From IMG/VR virus record IMGVR_UViG_3300042465_006315, positions 1 through 20,152 of that record: a stretch of DNA of 20,152 nucleotides, one strand, 5' to 3'. The notes beneath the pieces are model-generated. The model made no database searches and was not told the DNA's origin. It was given only the letters and a program-made list of their open reading frames with translations. A program made the translations under genes and the position numbers. The DNA is from a virus. This document shows positions 7,610 through 14,050 of the stretch, piece after piece. Position 1 is the stretch's first letter. Every line of letters begins with the position of its first letter.

Positions 7610-9133
7610 ATGAAGCCGAAGAAAAACCCGCACGCCGTAGCACTCGGCAAAATGAAGTCGCCAGCAAAGACAGCGGCGGCACGTCTCAACGCGAAACTTC
7701 CGAGGAAGAAAGCGAAAATGAGCAAGCGCAAGAAGGCAGCACCGCCAGCACCGCGCACGCTTACGCAGTCGCGCGACCCGTATCGCGCCGAACTCATCCG
7801 CGCGGGCAAGCTCGGCGAGGAAGGTAAGCACGATGAAGCCGAATCCATCTGGCGCACGTATCTCGAATCGTGTCCCGAAGATCCAGACGTGTGCTTCAAC
7901 GTCGGCGTGTGCATCATGCGGCGCGCTGATTCGCCTGCACTTCGATTCGAGGCCGCGCAGTTTTTCGAGCGCGTAGTCCTAAGCCCGCACGCGGAGATCG
8001 AGCGGAAGGCGGATGCGATGAACAATATGGGCCTGATGATGGAGCGGTGCGGAGAGACGGAGAAAGCCGCAACCGCGTACGCCTTCGCGCTTAAGATGTT
8101 TCCCGCGCACAAGGCGGCGCGCGTGAACCTCGGCGACGCGAAGCGATTCATGGGCGACTTCGCCGGAGCGCGTGGCGAATACGACGCCGTGCTCGACCAA
8201 GACCCCGAATCACCGGAGGCCCACTTTTGCGCGGGCATGATTGCGCTGCTCTTTGGCGAATGGGAGCGCGGATGGCGCGAGTATCGCTGGCGCTACAAGG
8301 CACCGAGCTTCAAGTCGAAACCGTTCGCCAGCGAAGCGCCGCCGTGGGAAGGCGGGCCGCTGGACGGCAAGACGCTGCTCATCGTCGCGGAGCAAGGATG
8401 GGGAGATCAAATCATGTTCGCCCGATACGCGCAGGAGTTGAAACGCCGCTGGCCTTCGTGCTCTGTGTGGTATCACTGCGACCCCGCCATGCACGCGCTG
8501 CTTTCTGGCGTGTATGGAGTGGATCGCGTGGTGTTCAACCCGACCGATGGATTCGATTACGTTTCCCCGGTGATGGATCTCCCACATTGCACCGGCATGA
8601 AATCCGAAGCCGACATCCCGCCCGCGCACTGCATTCGCACAATGCCATCGTGGGCACCGTGGTCACTTCAAGTCGGCAACGTGCTCAGGAAGCGCGTGGC
8701 GCTTGTGTGGGCAGGCTCGCCGATGCACGGAAAGGACAAGGCGCGCAGCATCCCGGCGAAGCTGTATCAGCCGCTAATTGACGCGCATCCCGAGTGCGAC
8801 TTTTTCAGCCTGCAATGCGGGCCAGCGCAGCCCGAGGTTGCGGAGCTTCGCAGCGTGACCGACCTCGCGCCCGAGGTGCGGAACTGGACGGACACCGCGC
8901 AAATGCTCGCGTGCATGGAATTGCTCATCTCAGTTGATACCGCTGTGATCCACCTGGCTGGCGCGATGGGAACGCCAGCGTGGATGCTTTGCCCTACGTC
9001 GCCGGATTTTCGCTGGCAACTCACGCGCGAGGACAGCCCTTGGTATCACAAGATGCGCATTTTCCGACAGACCGACCGCAATGACTGGCAAACTCCAATC
9101 CAACGAATCACCCATGCACTCACGACTTTCTGA
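7610..9133 (+). CDS. TPR protein with C-terminal GT-B (GT9/GT41-like) glycosyltransferase domain
   Basis: This 507-residue protein starts with about 48 very basic residues (KNPHAVALGKM, then PRKKAKMSKRKK). Residues about 57-215 hold helical TPR repeats (EGKHDEAESIWRTYLESCPEDPDVCFNVG; GETEKAATAYAFALKMFP; GDFAGARGEYDAVLDQDPESPEAHF). The rest is the GT-B domain common in bacterial TPR-glycosyltransferases: EYRWRY near 225, AEQGWGDQIMFARYA at 260-274, VALVWAGSP near 363-371, then SVDTAVIHLAGAMGTPAWML at 441-460 and REDSPWY at 473-479. Such enzymes transfer sugars from nucleotide donors, often to proteins. The substrate is unknown; candidates are virion proteins or host surface glycans. It overlaps the methyltransferase by 20 bases. 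No Shine-Dalgarno; near-leaderless start inferred. Confidence 0.85.
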   Translation: MKPKKNPHAVALGKMKSPAKTAAARLNAKLPRKKAKMSKRKKAAPPAPRTLTQSRDPYRAELIRAGKLGEEGKHDEAESIWRTYLESCPEDPDVCFNVGVCIMRRADSPALRFEAAQFFERVVLSPHAEIERKADAMNNMGLMMERCGETEKAATAYAFALKMFPAHKAARVNLGDAKRFMGDFAGARGEYDAVLDQDPESPEAHFCAGMIALLFGEWERGWREYRWRYKAPSFKSKPFASEAPPWEGGPLDGKTLLIVAEQGWGDQIMFARYAQELKRRWPSCSVWYHCDPAMHALLSGVYGVDRVVFNPTDGFDYVSPVMDLPHCTGMKSEADIPPAHCIRTMPSWAPWSLQVGNVLRKRVALVWAGSPMHGKDKARSIPAKLYQPLIDAHPECDFFSLQCGPAQPEVAELRSVTDLAPEVRNWTDTAQMLACMELLISVDTAVIHLAGAMGTPAWMLCPTSPDFRWQLTREDSPWYHKMRIFRQTDRNDWQTPIQRITHALTTF

Positions 9134-9716
9134 CTTCATCGCGGCTCGCGCCGCTGAGACATACGCCGAGCCGCGCACAACCGGACACGACGGCCTAACC
9201 GCGCAGATGGCACCGCTTGTCGCTGCGATGCTGCCAACGGGAGCGAGCGTGCTTGACGTGGGCTGCGGTCAAGGCCCGGCGCTGGACTGGTTCCAGCAGC
9301 ACGGGCACTACCCCATCGGCGTCACCACCAACACGGCAGACCTTCGCGCGTGCGAGGCAAACGGGCACGAAGTTCACCCGTTGGACATGCACAAGTTGCC
9401 GGATTCGTTCGAGCGGTATCCGTTCGACTGCATCTGGGCGCGGCACGTCCTAGAGCATTCCGTGATTCCCTTCTTCGTGCTTCACGAATTTGCGCGCGTG
9501 CTCAAACCGGGCGGCATCCTTTACGCGGAGGTTCCGTCACCCGGCACGGATTGCCGACACGAAACGAACCCAAACCATTACAGCGTTTTGACGTGCGGAA
9601 TGTGGCTGCAACTCATCACCCGCGCAGGCTTTAAGATTCTGGAAGTGCGCGAAATCAACATCAAGACAGACGCAGGGCCGGATCTCTACCACTCAATCAT
9701 CGCCAATAAAAAATGA
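9114..9716 (+). CDS. Class I SAM-dependent methyltransferase
   Basis: The 200-residue protein carries motif I VLDVGCGQG (46-54) for S-adenosylmethionine binding, FDCIWARHVLEH (104-115) as the motif IV region, and VLKPGGILYAEVPSP (129-143) as motif V/VI. The layout is that of small-molecule or sugar O-/N-methyltransferases (Methyltransf_11/23 type) and lacks the NPPY/DPPY motif of DNA adenine methyltransferases. Between two glycosyltransferases, the simplest inference is methylation of a glycan or sugar. ATG 9114 gives a 20-base overlap with the upstream gene; an in-frame ATG at 9081 would add 11 residues (MTGKLQSNESP) and a 53-base overlap and cannot be excluded. It ends in an ATGA overlap with the next gene. 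Confidence 0.85.
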   Translation: MHSRLSDFIAARAAETYAEPRTTGHDGLTAQMAPLVAAMLPTGASVLDVGCGQGPALDWFQQHGHYPIGVTTNTADLRACEANGHEVHPLDMHKLPDSFERYPFDCIWARHVLEHSVIPFFVLHEFARVLKPGGILYAEVPSPGTDCRHETNPNHYSVLTCGMWLQLITRAGFKILEVREINIKTDAGPDLYHSIIANKK

Positions 9717-10681
9717 CCATTCACTACACAGGACAGCAGGGCGGGCCATTCGGCTGGGGCACATTCGGCGCGGCGATGGCGCTCGATTTCCATCGCGCGG
9801 GCGTGTGGGCGGAACGCGACAGCGCGGACGTGATATTCCAGCCGCTCGCGGACAACAACTTCACGCCATCCGCACCGCTCGGAAAACGCAACGTCGCAAT
9901 GAGCTTTTTTGAGTTCGCCCTCGGGCCGGATGCCAAGGCGAACGCGGGCAAATTCGAGACGGTTTTCGTCGGCTCGACATGGTGCCAGCAGCGATGCATC
10001 GAGGCGGGCATCCTCAATACGCGCGTGCTCATCCAAGGAGTTGACGGCGACATCTTCAAACCGCAACCGCCGCGCACGCCCGATGGCACGATCCGCATTT
10101 TCAGCGGCGGCAAATTCGAGTATCGCAAAGGGCAGGACTTGGTGATCGCAGCCTTCCGCGAGTTCGCCAAGGCGCATCCCGAGGCGCACCTTGTCTGCGC
10201 GTGGTTCAACCCTTGGCCGGCGCTTTTCAAGACGATGGCGCACACGAAGGTAATCAGCCCGCTGGCGCACGGCGCAACTCAGCCGGAGTTTTTCCGCAGC
10301 CTGTTGCGCAACAACGGCCTCGCTGATTCACAGTTCACCATCCTCCCGCAACTCAGCCACACCGACCTCGCGCGCGAGATGGCGCGCACCGACTTCGGGC
10401 TTTTCCCGAATCGGTGCGAGGGCGGGAACAACCTTGTGCTGCAAGAATACGCATCGTGCGGGCGGCGCATCGTAGCGAACGCAATGACCGGCCATGCGGA
10501 CGTGCGCGAGGCCATCACTCACCGCATCTATGCGACCAAGGATGAGAACCATTGGGCGGTTCAATCGGTGCAGGAAATCGCCGACGCGATGAACGGCGCG
10601 ATGATGTATCCGCAAATGAATCCCGCTCCGGTCTGGACGTGGGAGGCCGCCGCCCGGACCGTGCTCGACGCGTTGTCTTGA
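9713..10681 (+). CDS. GT4-type (group 1) glycosyltransferase
   Basis: The 322-residue protein has GT-B group 1 features: an N-terminal GGPFGWGTFGAAMAL segment (10-24), VGSTWCQQRCIEAGI (86-100) and VLIQGVDGDIFKP (105-117). A donor-domain entry GGKFEYRKGQDLVIAAFREF (132-151) follows, with the RCEGGNNLVLQEYASCG segment (234-250), in which E236 and E245 hold the positions of the paired nucleotide-sugar-binding glutamates. The enzyme would add a sugar from an NDP donor. It starts in ATGA overlap with the methyltransferase, so the three genes are one unit. Its TGA stop lies inside the -35 element of the next promoter, an unusually tight junction. Confidence 0.87.
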   Translation: MTIHYTGQQGGPFGWGTFGAAMALDFHRAGVWAERDSADVIFQPLADNNFTPSAPLGKRNVAMSFFEFALGPDAKANAGKFETVFVGSTWCQQRCIEAGILNTRVLIQGVDGDIFKPQPPRTPDGTIRIFSGGKFEYRKGQDLVIAAFREFAKAHPEAHLVCAWFNPWPALFKTMAHTKVISPLAHGATQPEFFRSLLRNNGLADSQFTILPQLSHTDLAREMARTDFGLFPNRCEGGNNLVLQEYASCGRRIVANAMTGHADVREAITHRIYATKDENHWAVQSVQEIADAMNGAMMYPQMNPAPVWTWEAAARTVLDALS

Positions 10682-10705
10682 CACTCCCGCGCGTGCCGCT
10701 AAGGT
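10678..10705 (+). promoter_or_regulatory. Predicted leaderless promoter for connector/tail genes (TTGACA-16-TAAGGT)
   Basis: TTGACA at 10678-10683 is followed after 16 bp by TAAGGT at 10700-10705. Counting seven bases on puts the transcription start at 10712, which is the A of the ATG. It shares TTGACACT and the exact spacing to TAA with the island promoter at 7572. The preceding gene's stop codon is embedded in the -35. Confidence 0.6.
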
Positions 10706-10711
10706 GCGCGA

Positions 10712-11065
10712 ATGGCAAACGCCTTTGCATCCGCACACGACGAACTAGCCGCCTGCCAGTCGGCGGAATACGGCACCGCCTGCGTCGCTACCATTGGCAC
10801 GATGAGCGCGATCCCGTGCGTCATCGGCACGAACGCATTCGGCGACGTGCTTTTGCCGGGCGGAGTCGGCGAGTCTGGATCGCAGTTGCTCGCCATCAAA
10901 AAGAGCCTGCTCACGGACTACGCCGACACGGTGAAATTCCCGAATGGCGAGCCGCCGAAATTCACGCCAGTAACGGTGCGCGGACAAGATCACGTCATCC
11001 TCGACGTGGACGAGCGCGACGGCATTTTTTACATCACGGTAGGCGACCCAACAGCTTCTGAGTAA
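10712..11065 (+). CDS. Probable head-tail connector (lambda FII-like by position and size)
   Basis: This 117-residue protein is the first structural gene after the island. It equals lambda gpFII in length and has a comparable plan: an N-terminal helix (FASAHDELAACQSA), a beta region (VACPCVIG-like ATIGTMSAIPCVIG), and a central segment SGSQLLAIKKSLLTDYAD that ends in beta strands (TPVTVRGQDHVILDVDERDGIFYITVG) like the gpFII barrel. It would bridge the portal/gpW neck to the tail. The assignment is from order and fold impression, not from a diagnostic motif. It ends in TAATG overlap with the next gene and has no leader or Shine-Dalgarno. Confidence 0.55.
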   Translation: MANAFASAHDELAACQSAEYGTACVATIGTMSAIPCVIGTNAFGDVLLPGGVGESGSQLLAIKKSLLTDYADTVKFPNGEPPKFTPVTVRGQDHVILDVDERDGIFYITVGDPTASE

Positions 11066-11475
11066 TGCAACTGACCATCGGCAACAAAATCGAAGCGTGG
11101 GCAATCCAAGCACTGCGCGCGGCGGCAACGCTGCCATTCGACTTGCAGGTTGAGGCGTTCAACAGCAGCGCGGAGACAGCAACGGAGCGAATCGTGGTGA
11201 AGGCCGAGGTTGGCGAGAAAATGCTAGAAGGGCAGAAGCCCTACGCCGCGCAACTCGACGTTTCATTCCACACCGTCAACCGCGACGCGGACGAGGCGAA
11301 CGATGTATTTGCCAAGGTGGAGGCTTCGCTTGTATCCCCGGCAACATCCGCTTACGTCACAGCGAATTTCACATGGCTGCTCGTAATGACCGAGGCCGCA
11401 AGGACGACGATGGAAACGCGCAGCAATTTTCGCGTGTTCACCCGCACAATTCCCTTGCAAGTCGCAAGCGTTTGA
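11065..11475 (+). CDS. Probable minor tail/tail-terminator protein
   Basis: The 136-residue protein begins in a TAATG overlap with the FII-like gene. It has an amphipathic N-terminal helix (IGNKIEAWAIQALRAA) and alternating strands (ERIVVKAEVGEK; AAQLDVSFHTV; TANFTWLLVMTEA; NFRVFTRTIPLQV). Length and position (after the FII analogue and before the tail tube) fit a gpU-like tail terminator or neck protein. I do not recognise a specific family, so the function is positional inference. Confidence 0.45.
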   Translation: MQLTIGNKIEAWAIQALRAAATLPFDLQVEAFNSSAETATERIVVKAEVGEKMLEGQKPYAAQLDVSFHTVNRDADEANDVFAKVEASLVSPATSAYVTANFTWLLVMTEAARTTMETRSNFRVFTRTIPLQVASV

Positions 11476-11492
11476 CGTAGAAGCGAACCACT

Positions 11493-11684
11493 ATGGCGCT
11501 ATCTTCACAGCAGGAAACCCAACTCCGCGAAATGGCCGCAGGATTGCGCAGTTCCATCGCCGCGCTCGAGGCGCTGAAAGACAACGTGGATCGCAGCGCG
11601 ACTATCGCCGACGAAAAACAGCAACTCGCCTCGCTGGAAAAACAACTTTCGAAACCCGCACCCGCAACACCCACCAAATCCTAA
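11493..11684 (+). CDS. Small coiled-coil protein
   Basis: The 63-residue product is almost entirely one predicted helix with heptad-like hydrophobics (QLREMAAGLRSSIAALEALKD; QQLASLEKQL), ending in a Pro/Ala/Lys-rich tail (KPAPATPTKS). It follows the previous gene by 17 bases and precedes the tail-tube gene by two, so it is probably co-translated in the tail operon. It could be a minor tail or chaperone component; no family is recognised. Confidence 0.6.
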   Translation: MALSSQQETQLREMAAGLRSSIAALEALKDNVDRSATIADEKQQLASLEKQLSKPAPATPTKS

Positions 11685-11686
11685 TC

Positions 11687-12067
11687 ATGGCCGTTCAACT
11701 CGTATCCTTCACCAACGGAGTCTGGGGCATCGCAAGCGAAGAGCTTGGCATCAACTGCTCCAAGTTTTCCGTCACCGTCTCGCCGGAAATTAACGAATGG
11801 ATTCCCGGCATCAACGGGCAGGCTCGCGGCAAAGTTGTCGGCGACCCTCAGGGCGAACTCGACATCGAAGGCGAGACGCTCGACATCACCACGGCGAGCA
11901 GTCTTTTCGTCCACAACTTCTACACGGCGTTCGTGCCGGTTAATTCGACCACCTACTTTGGCCGCTCGGCTGGCGGATTCTACCGCGACACCGGCACCGT
12001 TGACAACGAGCGCAACGGCCTCAAGAAAGTCACGGCCAAGTATTCCAGCCGCTTCGGAGTCGCCTAA
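11687..12067 (+). CDS. Probable tail tube protein
   Basis: The 126-residue protein starts two bases after the previous stop. It has the look of a small tail-tube monomer: KFSVTVSPEINEWIPGINGQARGKVVGDPQGELDIEGETLD resembles the strand-loop pattern of tube proteins, which build a stacked hexameric channel. A basic, Asn-rich C-terminus follows (DNERNGLKKVTAKYSSRFG). It is short for a tube protein (about 150-250 residues is usual), so the next gene could instead be, or share, the tube role. Position between connectors and tail chaperone supports the call. Confidence 0.5.
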   Translation: MAVQLVSFTNGVWGIASEELGINCSKFSVTVSPEINEWIPGINGQARGKVVGDPQGELDIEGETLDITTASSLFVHNFYTAFVPVNSTTYFGRSAGGFYRDTGTVDNERNGLKKVTAKYSSRFGVA

Positions 12068-12070
12068 GCT

Positions 12071-12700
12071 ATGGCAACTGACACGGCAGTATTTCCGAAT
12101 GTGCAGATTCAGGGCAACCTCGCCGTTGCCGGAAACCTGCCATCGTATCCGCGCTCATCGCTCGCCACGGACACGAACCAGATACTCCCGCTGCCATTCG
12201 ACATCTGGCGCGTGTGGGATGCCGTGGGCACCGTTCTGCCAGCGACTAGCGCGACCGATGACCTCGGCTACTACACCGGCACGCACGGCACGGCTGGCAG
12301 CTACATCGGCACCAGCGACCTAAAGGGGGCGGGCGCGACCACGCGCTACGCTCGCTGCCTCAAAGTGCTGCCGCCGTCCTACGTCGCCGCCGCGACCGTA
12401 ACGGTGCGTTTTTCCGCAGGTTGTATCACGACCATCGCCGACACCGCCGCGACGCTCATCGTGGACGTGCGCAAGGTCAGCCGCGACCGCACTGTTGGCG
12501 CAAACCTTTACGCCGGAGCCGCCGTCAGCATCCGCAGCGTGACGCTAGCCGAGACTTCATTCGCGCTCACGTCCTCGGGCTTGCTACCCGGCGACATGCT
12601 CGACATCAAAGCCGCCATCGCCGTCACAGACGCCGCTACCGGCACCGCCGTCATCGGCGCGTGGGCAGCGGCAGAGCTTTACACTTCGATTCAAGGCTAA
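12071..12700 (+). CDS. Hypothetical beta-rich structural protein (tail region)
   Basis: This 209-residue protein starts three bases after the presumed tube gene. It is rich in Ala, Thr, Val and Gly and reads as a beta sandwich: VFPNVQIQGNLAVAGNLPSY near the N-terminus, then AATVTVRFSAGCITTIADTA, ATLIVDVRKVSRD, and AVSIRSVTLAETSFALTSSG. The last strand set (DMLDIKAAIAVTDAATGTAV) looks like a jelly-roll edge. No signal peptide or catalytic motif is seen. Between tube and chaperone genes it could be a second tail-tube or tail-decoration protein, or an appendage displayed on the virion. I do not recognise the family. Confidence 0.6.
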   Translation: MATDTAVFPNVQIQGNLAVAGNLPSYPRSSLATDTNQILPLPFDIWRVWDAVGTVLPATSATDDLGYYTGTHGTAGSYIGTSDLKGAGATTRYARCLKVLPPSYVAAATVTVRFSAGCITTIADTAATLIVDVRKVSRDRTVGANLYAGAAVSIRSVTLAETSFALTSSGLLPGDMLDIKAAIAVTDAATGTAVIGAWAAAELYTSIQG

Positions 12701-12756
12701 CCATTCACACCGCCGAAAGGCCGGGAGACGGAACCCGCAAACGTCAATCAAACCAC

Positions 12757-13344
12757 ATGGAAATTTTCGAGACAACAGACGAGGAGCTTGCACTTAGCCT
12801 CATCACGGCGGGCGCGAAGCTGGCAGGCAGCGACACCGGAGACGTGCCGCCGTGCATCAACCACTACACGCCAGACCTTTGCCGTTCGCGCAGGCTGCTC
12901 CCTCAATCGCCCGTATCGCCGCAGGTATTCGAGGCGGCTGTCATCGAAGCGCGTGAGCGGAAAATCCCCGGCATCGTGACGTGGCGCATCGTCAAGGACG
13001 CGGAGTTCACCCGCGCAATCAAGGCATGGGATGCGATGGCCGAGGAAATGCACAAGGCCAAAGCGGAGAAGCGCGAGCCGAACCTTCCCGACATTTCAAC
13101 GGAAACCGTCATGCAGGCTCTCTACATGCGCCGGCTGAACCACAAGCCGATGAAAGACCACACCTGGGTTGTCTGCCCTTCGCTATCGCTCGGCAAGGCC
13201 AGCGTGAAGGTGAAGCCGATTGACGGCGTGCCGGATGAAGTGTCCGCGCCGCTGAGTTACACCGCCGAGGGCACTGCCGTTTTCTGGAATTTGAACACCA
13301 CAGCGGAGAACCGCGAAAAAATAGGAGCACCAAAAAAACCATGA
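12757..13344 (+). CDS. Hypothetical protein upstream of tail chaperone
   Basis: The 195-residue product is unrecognised. It has an acidic N-terminus (MEIFETTDEELALSLI), a central charged helix (FTRAIKAWDAMAEEMHKAKAEKREP) and a C-terminal beta-like half (ASVKVKPIDGVPDEVSAPLSY). The frame is open upstream to 12421, but that part overlaps the preceding gene and is Arg/His-rich shadow sequence, so the first sensible start is ATG 12757. The 56-base gap before it holds no clear promoter or Shine-Dalgarno. It ends in ATGA overlap with the tail chaperone gene, suggesting a role in tail assembly. Confidence 0.6.
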   Translation: MEIFETTDEELALSLITAGAKLAGSDTGDVPPCINHYTPDLCRSRRLLPQSPVSPQVFEAAVIEARERKIPGIVTWRIVKDAEFTRAIKAWDAMAEEMHKAKAEKREPNLPDISTETVMQALYMRRLNHKPMKDHTWVVCPSLSLGKASVKVKPIDGVPDEVSAPLSYTAEGTAVFWNLNTTAENREKIGAPKKP

Positions 13345-13823
13345 GCGAAGAAATCACACCCGAAGAATCATCCTTCATCAACGCCAAGCGAGGCTTCGAG
13401 CTATTCGGCACCCCGCTCGCGCCATACACCGCCAGCCGCAAGGTGGCAGCGCAGACGATGGGGATGCAATGGCCGTTCATCGGGGAGGCCGCGCTTGCGC
13501 AGCTTCAAGCGACCAACATGTATCCCGGCGCGATCCGCGACACCGCGATCCTGCTTTGGCTATGCACACTGCCCGACGCAAGCACGGCGCTGGCGCGGGG
13601 CGTGTGGACGCCTTCGCGTGCGCTGTCCAAACCGGATGAGGCGCGAGACGCCGCGCTGGAATGGGCAGACAAATGCGGCATCACCGATTCGAGCGGGCCG
13701 AAGTTTGGCGAGGCGTTCCAAGTATTCTTCGGAATCGTGACTGGCGTGGACGCCGCGCAGTTCCGCATCGAGGTTGAGAAAACGGGCGGCGGCGAATCAG
13801 GGGACGAGCCGGGAAAAGTCTAG
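13341..13823 (+). CDS. Tail assembly chaperone, short (gpG-like) form
   Basis: The 160-residue, mostly helical protein lies between tail-tube and tape-measure genes, where siphophages encode the chaperone that coats the tape measure. Segments such as RKVAAQTMGMQWPFIGEAAL and YPGAIRDTAILLWLCTLPDAS are helical, and the C-terminus is a flexible linker (EKTGGGESGDEPGKV). The 3' end carries a GGGAAAA slippery heptamer four bases before the TAG stop, so a fraction of ribosomes should shift -1 and extend the protein. The start ATG overlaps the previous stop; TAGGAG at 13322-13327 is a possible but distant ribosome site. Confidence 0.75.
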   Translation: MSEEITPEESSFINAKRGFELFGTPLAPYTASRKVAAQTMGMQWPFIGEAALAQLQATNMYPGAIRDTAILLWLCTLPDASTALARGVWTPSRALSKPDEARDAALEWADKCGITDSSGPKFGEAFQVFFGIVTGVDAAQFRIEVEKTGGGESGDEPGKV

Positions 13824-14047
13824 CCTCGCAGTCGCAATGGGCGCATCTCATCGCGCATGTTCACGCGGTCTGCGGGGCTTCACCGGACGAAATCTGGCAC
13901 CGGATGCCGCTGGCAGAGGCGCTGCAATACGATGCAATATGGTGGCAGGACTTCGACCGGCAACGGCAGATGCACGCCTTCGACAAGGTAGCGCGAATTT
14001 ACGTGCTTTCCGTGTTTGCCAATGACGGCGGGGAGGTGTTAGTGTGA
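13341..14047 (+). CDS. Tail assembly chaperone, -1 frameshifted long (gpGT-like) form
   Basis: If ribosomes slip -1 on GGGAAAA (13811-13817), the first 159 residues continue into 76 further residues read from 13817 to the TGA at 14045-14047, giving about 235 residues. The extension begins SLASQSQWAHLIAHVHAVCG and continues with PLAEALQYDAIWWQDFDRQR and FDKVARIYVLSVF, which reads as real helical protein. The extension frame has no start codon upstream of an internal ATG near its middle, so an independent gene is unlikely. In lambda, gpG and gpGT are made this way and in a fixed ratio; the T part recruits tube subunits. The next gene starts three bases after this stop. Confidence 0.8.
13811..13817 (+). 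promoter_or_regulatory. -1 ribosomal frameshift slippery heptamer GGGAAAA
   Basis: Read in the chaperone frame as G-GGA-AAA, this is a canonical X-XXY-YYZ site, one base different from lambda's G-GGA-AAG. It sits three bases before the zero-frame TAG. The -1 frame is then open for 76 codons. No convincing pseudoknot was identified by eye. Confidence 0.82.
14032..14038 (+). promoter_or_regulatory. Shine-Dalgarno site (GGAGGTG)
   Basis: A strong match to the 16S anti-Shine-Dalgarno lies 12 bases before ATG 14051, inside the end of the frameshift extension. It is one of only two clear sites in the window. The spacing is slightly long. Confidence 0.5.
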
Positions 14048-14050
14048 GCC

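Larger units (their letters stand above)
7531..10711 (+). other. Accessory glycosylation/methylation island (moron-like)
   Basis: Three enzyme genes without an obvious virion role lie between capsid and connector genes. They are bounded on the left by a terminator and a promoter, and on the right by a near-identical promoter (both begin TTGACACT and have TAA of the -10 at the same spacing) that restarts the structural genes. This terminator-promoter-cargo-promoter layout is that of a moron. No terminal repeats or transposase are visible. Confidence 0.55.

Noticed and set aside
10552-11061. A 169-residue + strand ORF across the 10678 promoter
   Set aside because: Arg-dominated shadow frame overlapping both the glycosyltransferase and the connector gene.
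12421-12756. Upstream extension of the 195-residue gene to 12421
   Set aside because: The extra 112 residues overlap the preceding beta-rich gene and are a His/Arg-rich shadow frame.
13774-14025. An 83-residue + strand ORF with an ATG that could fill the gap after the chaperone
   Set aside because: It is in a different frame from the -1 extension, is Arg/Ala/Gly-rich and lacks any helical pattern, while the frameshift frame reads as real protein and has a canonical slippery site.
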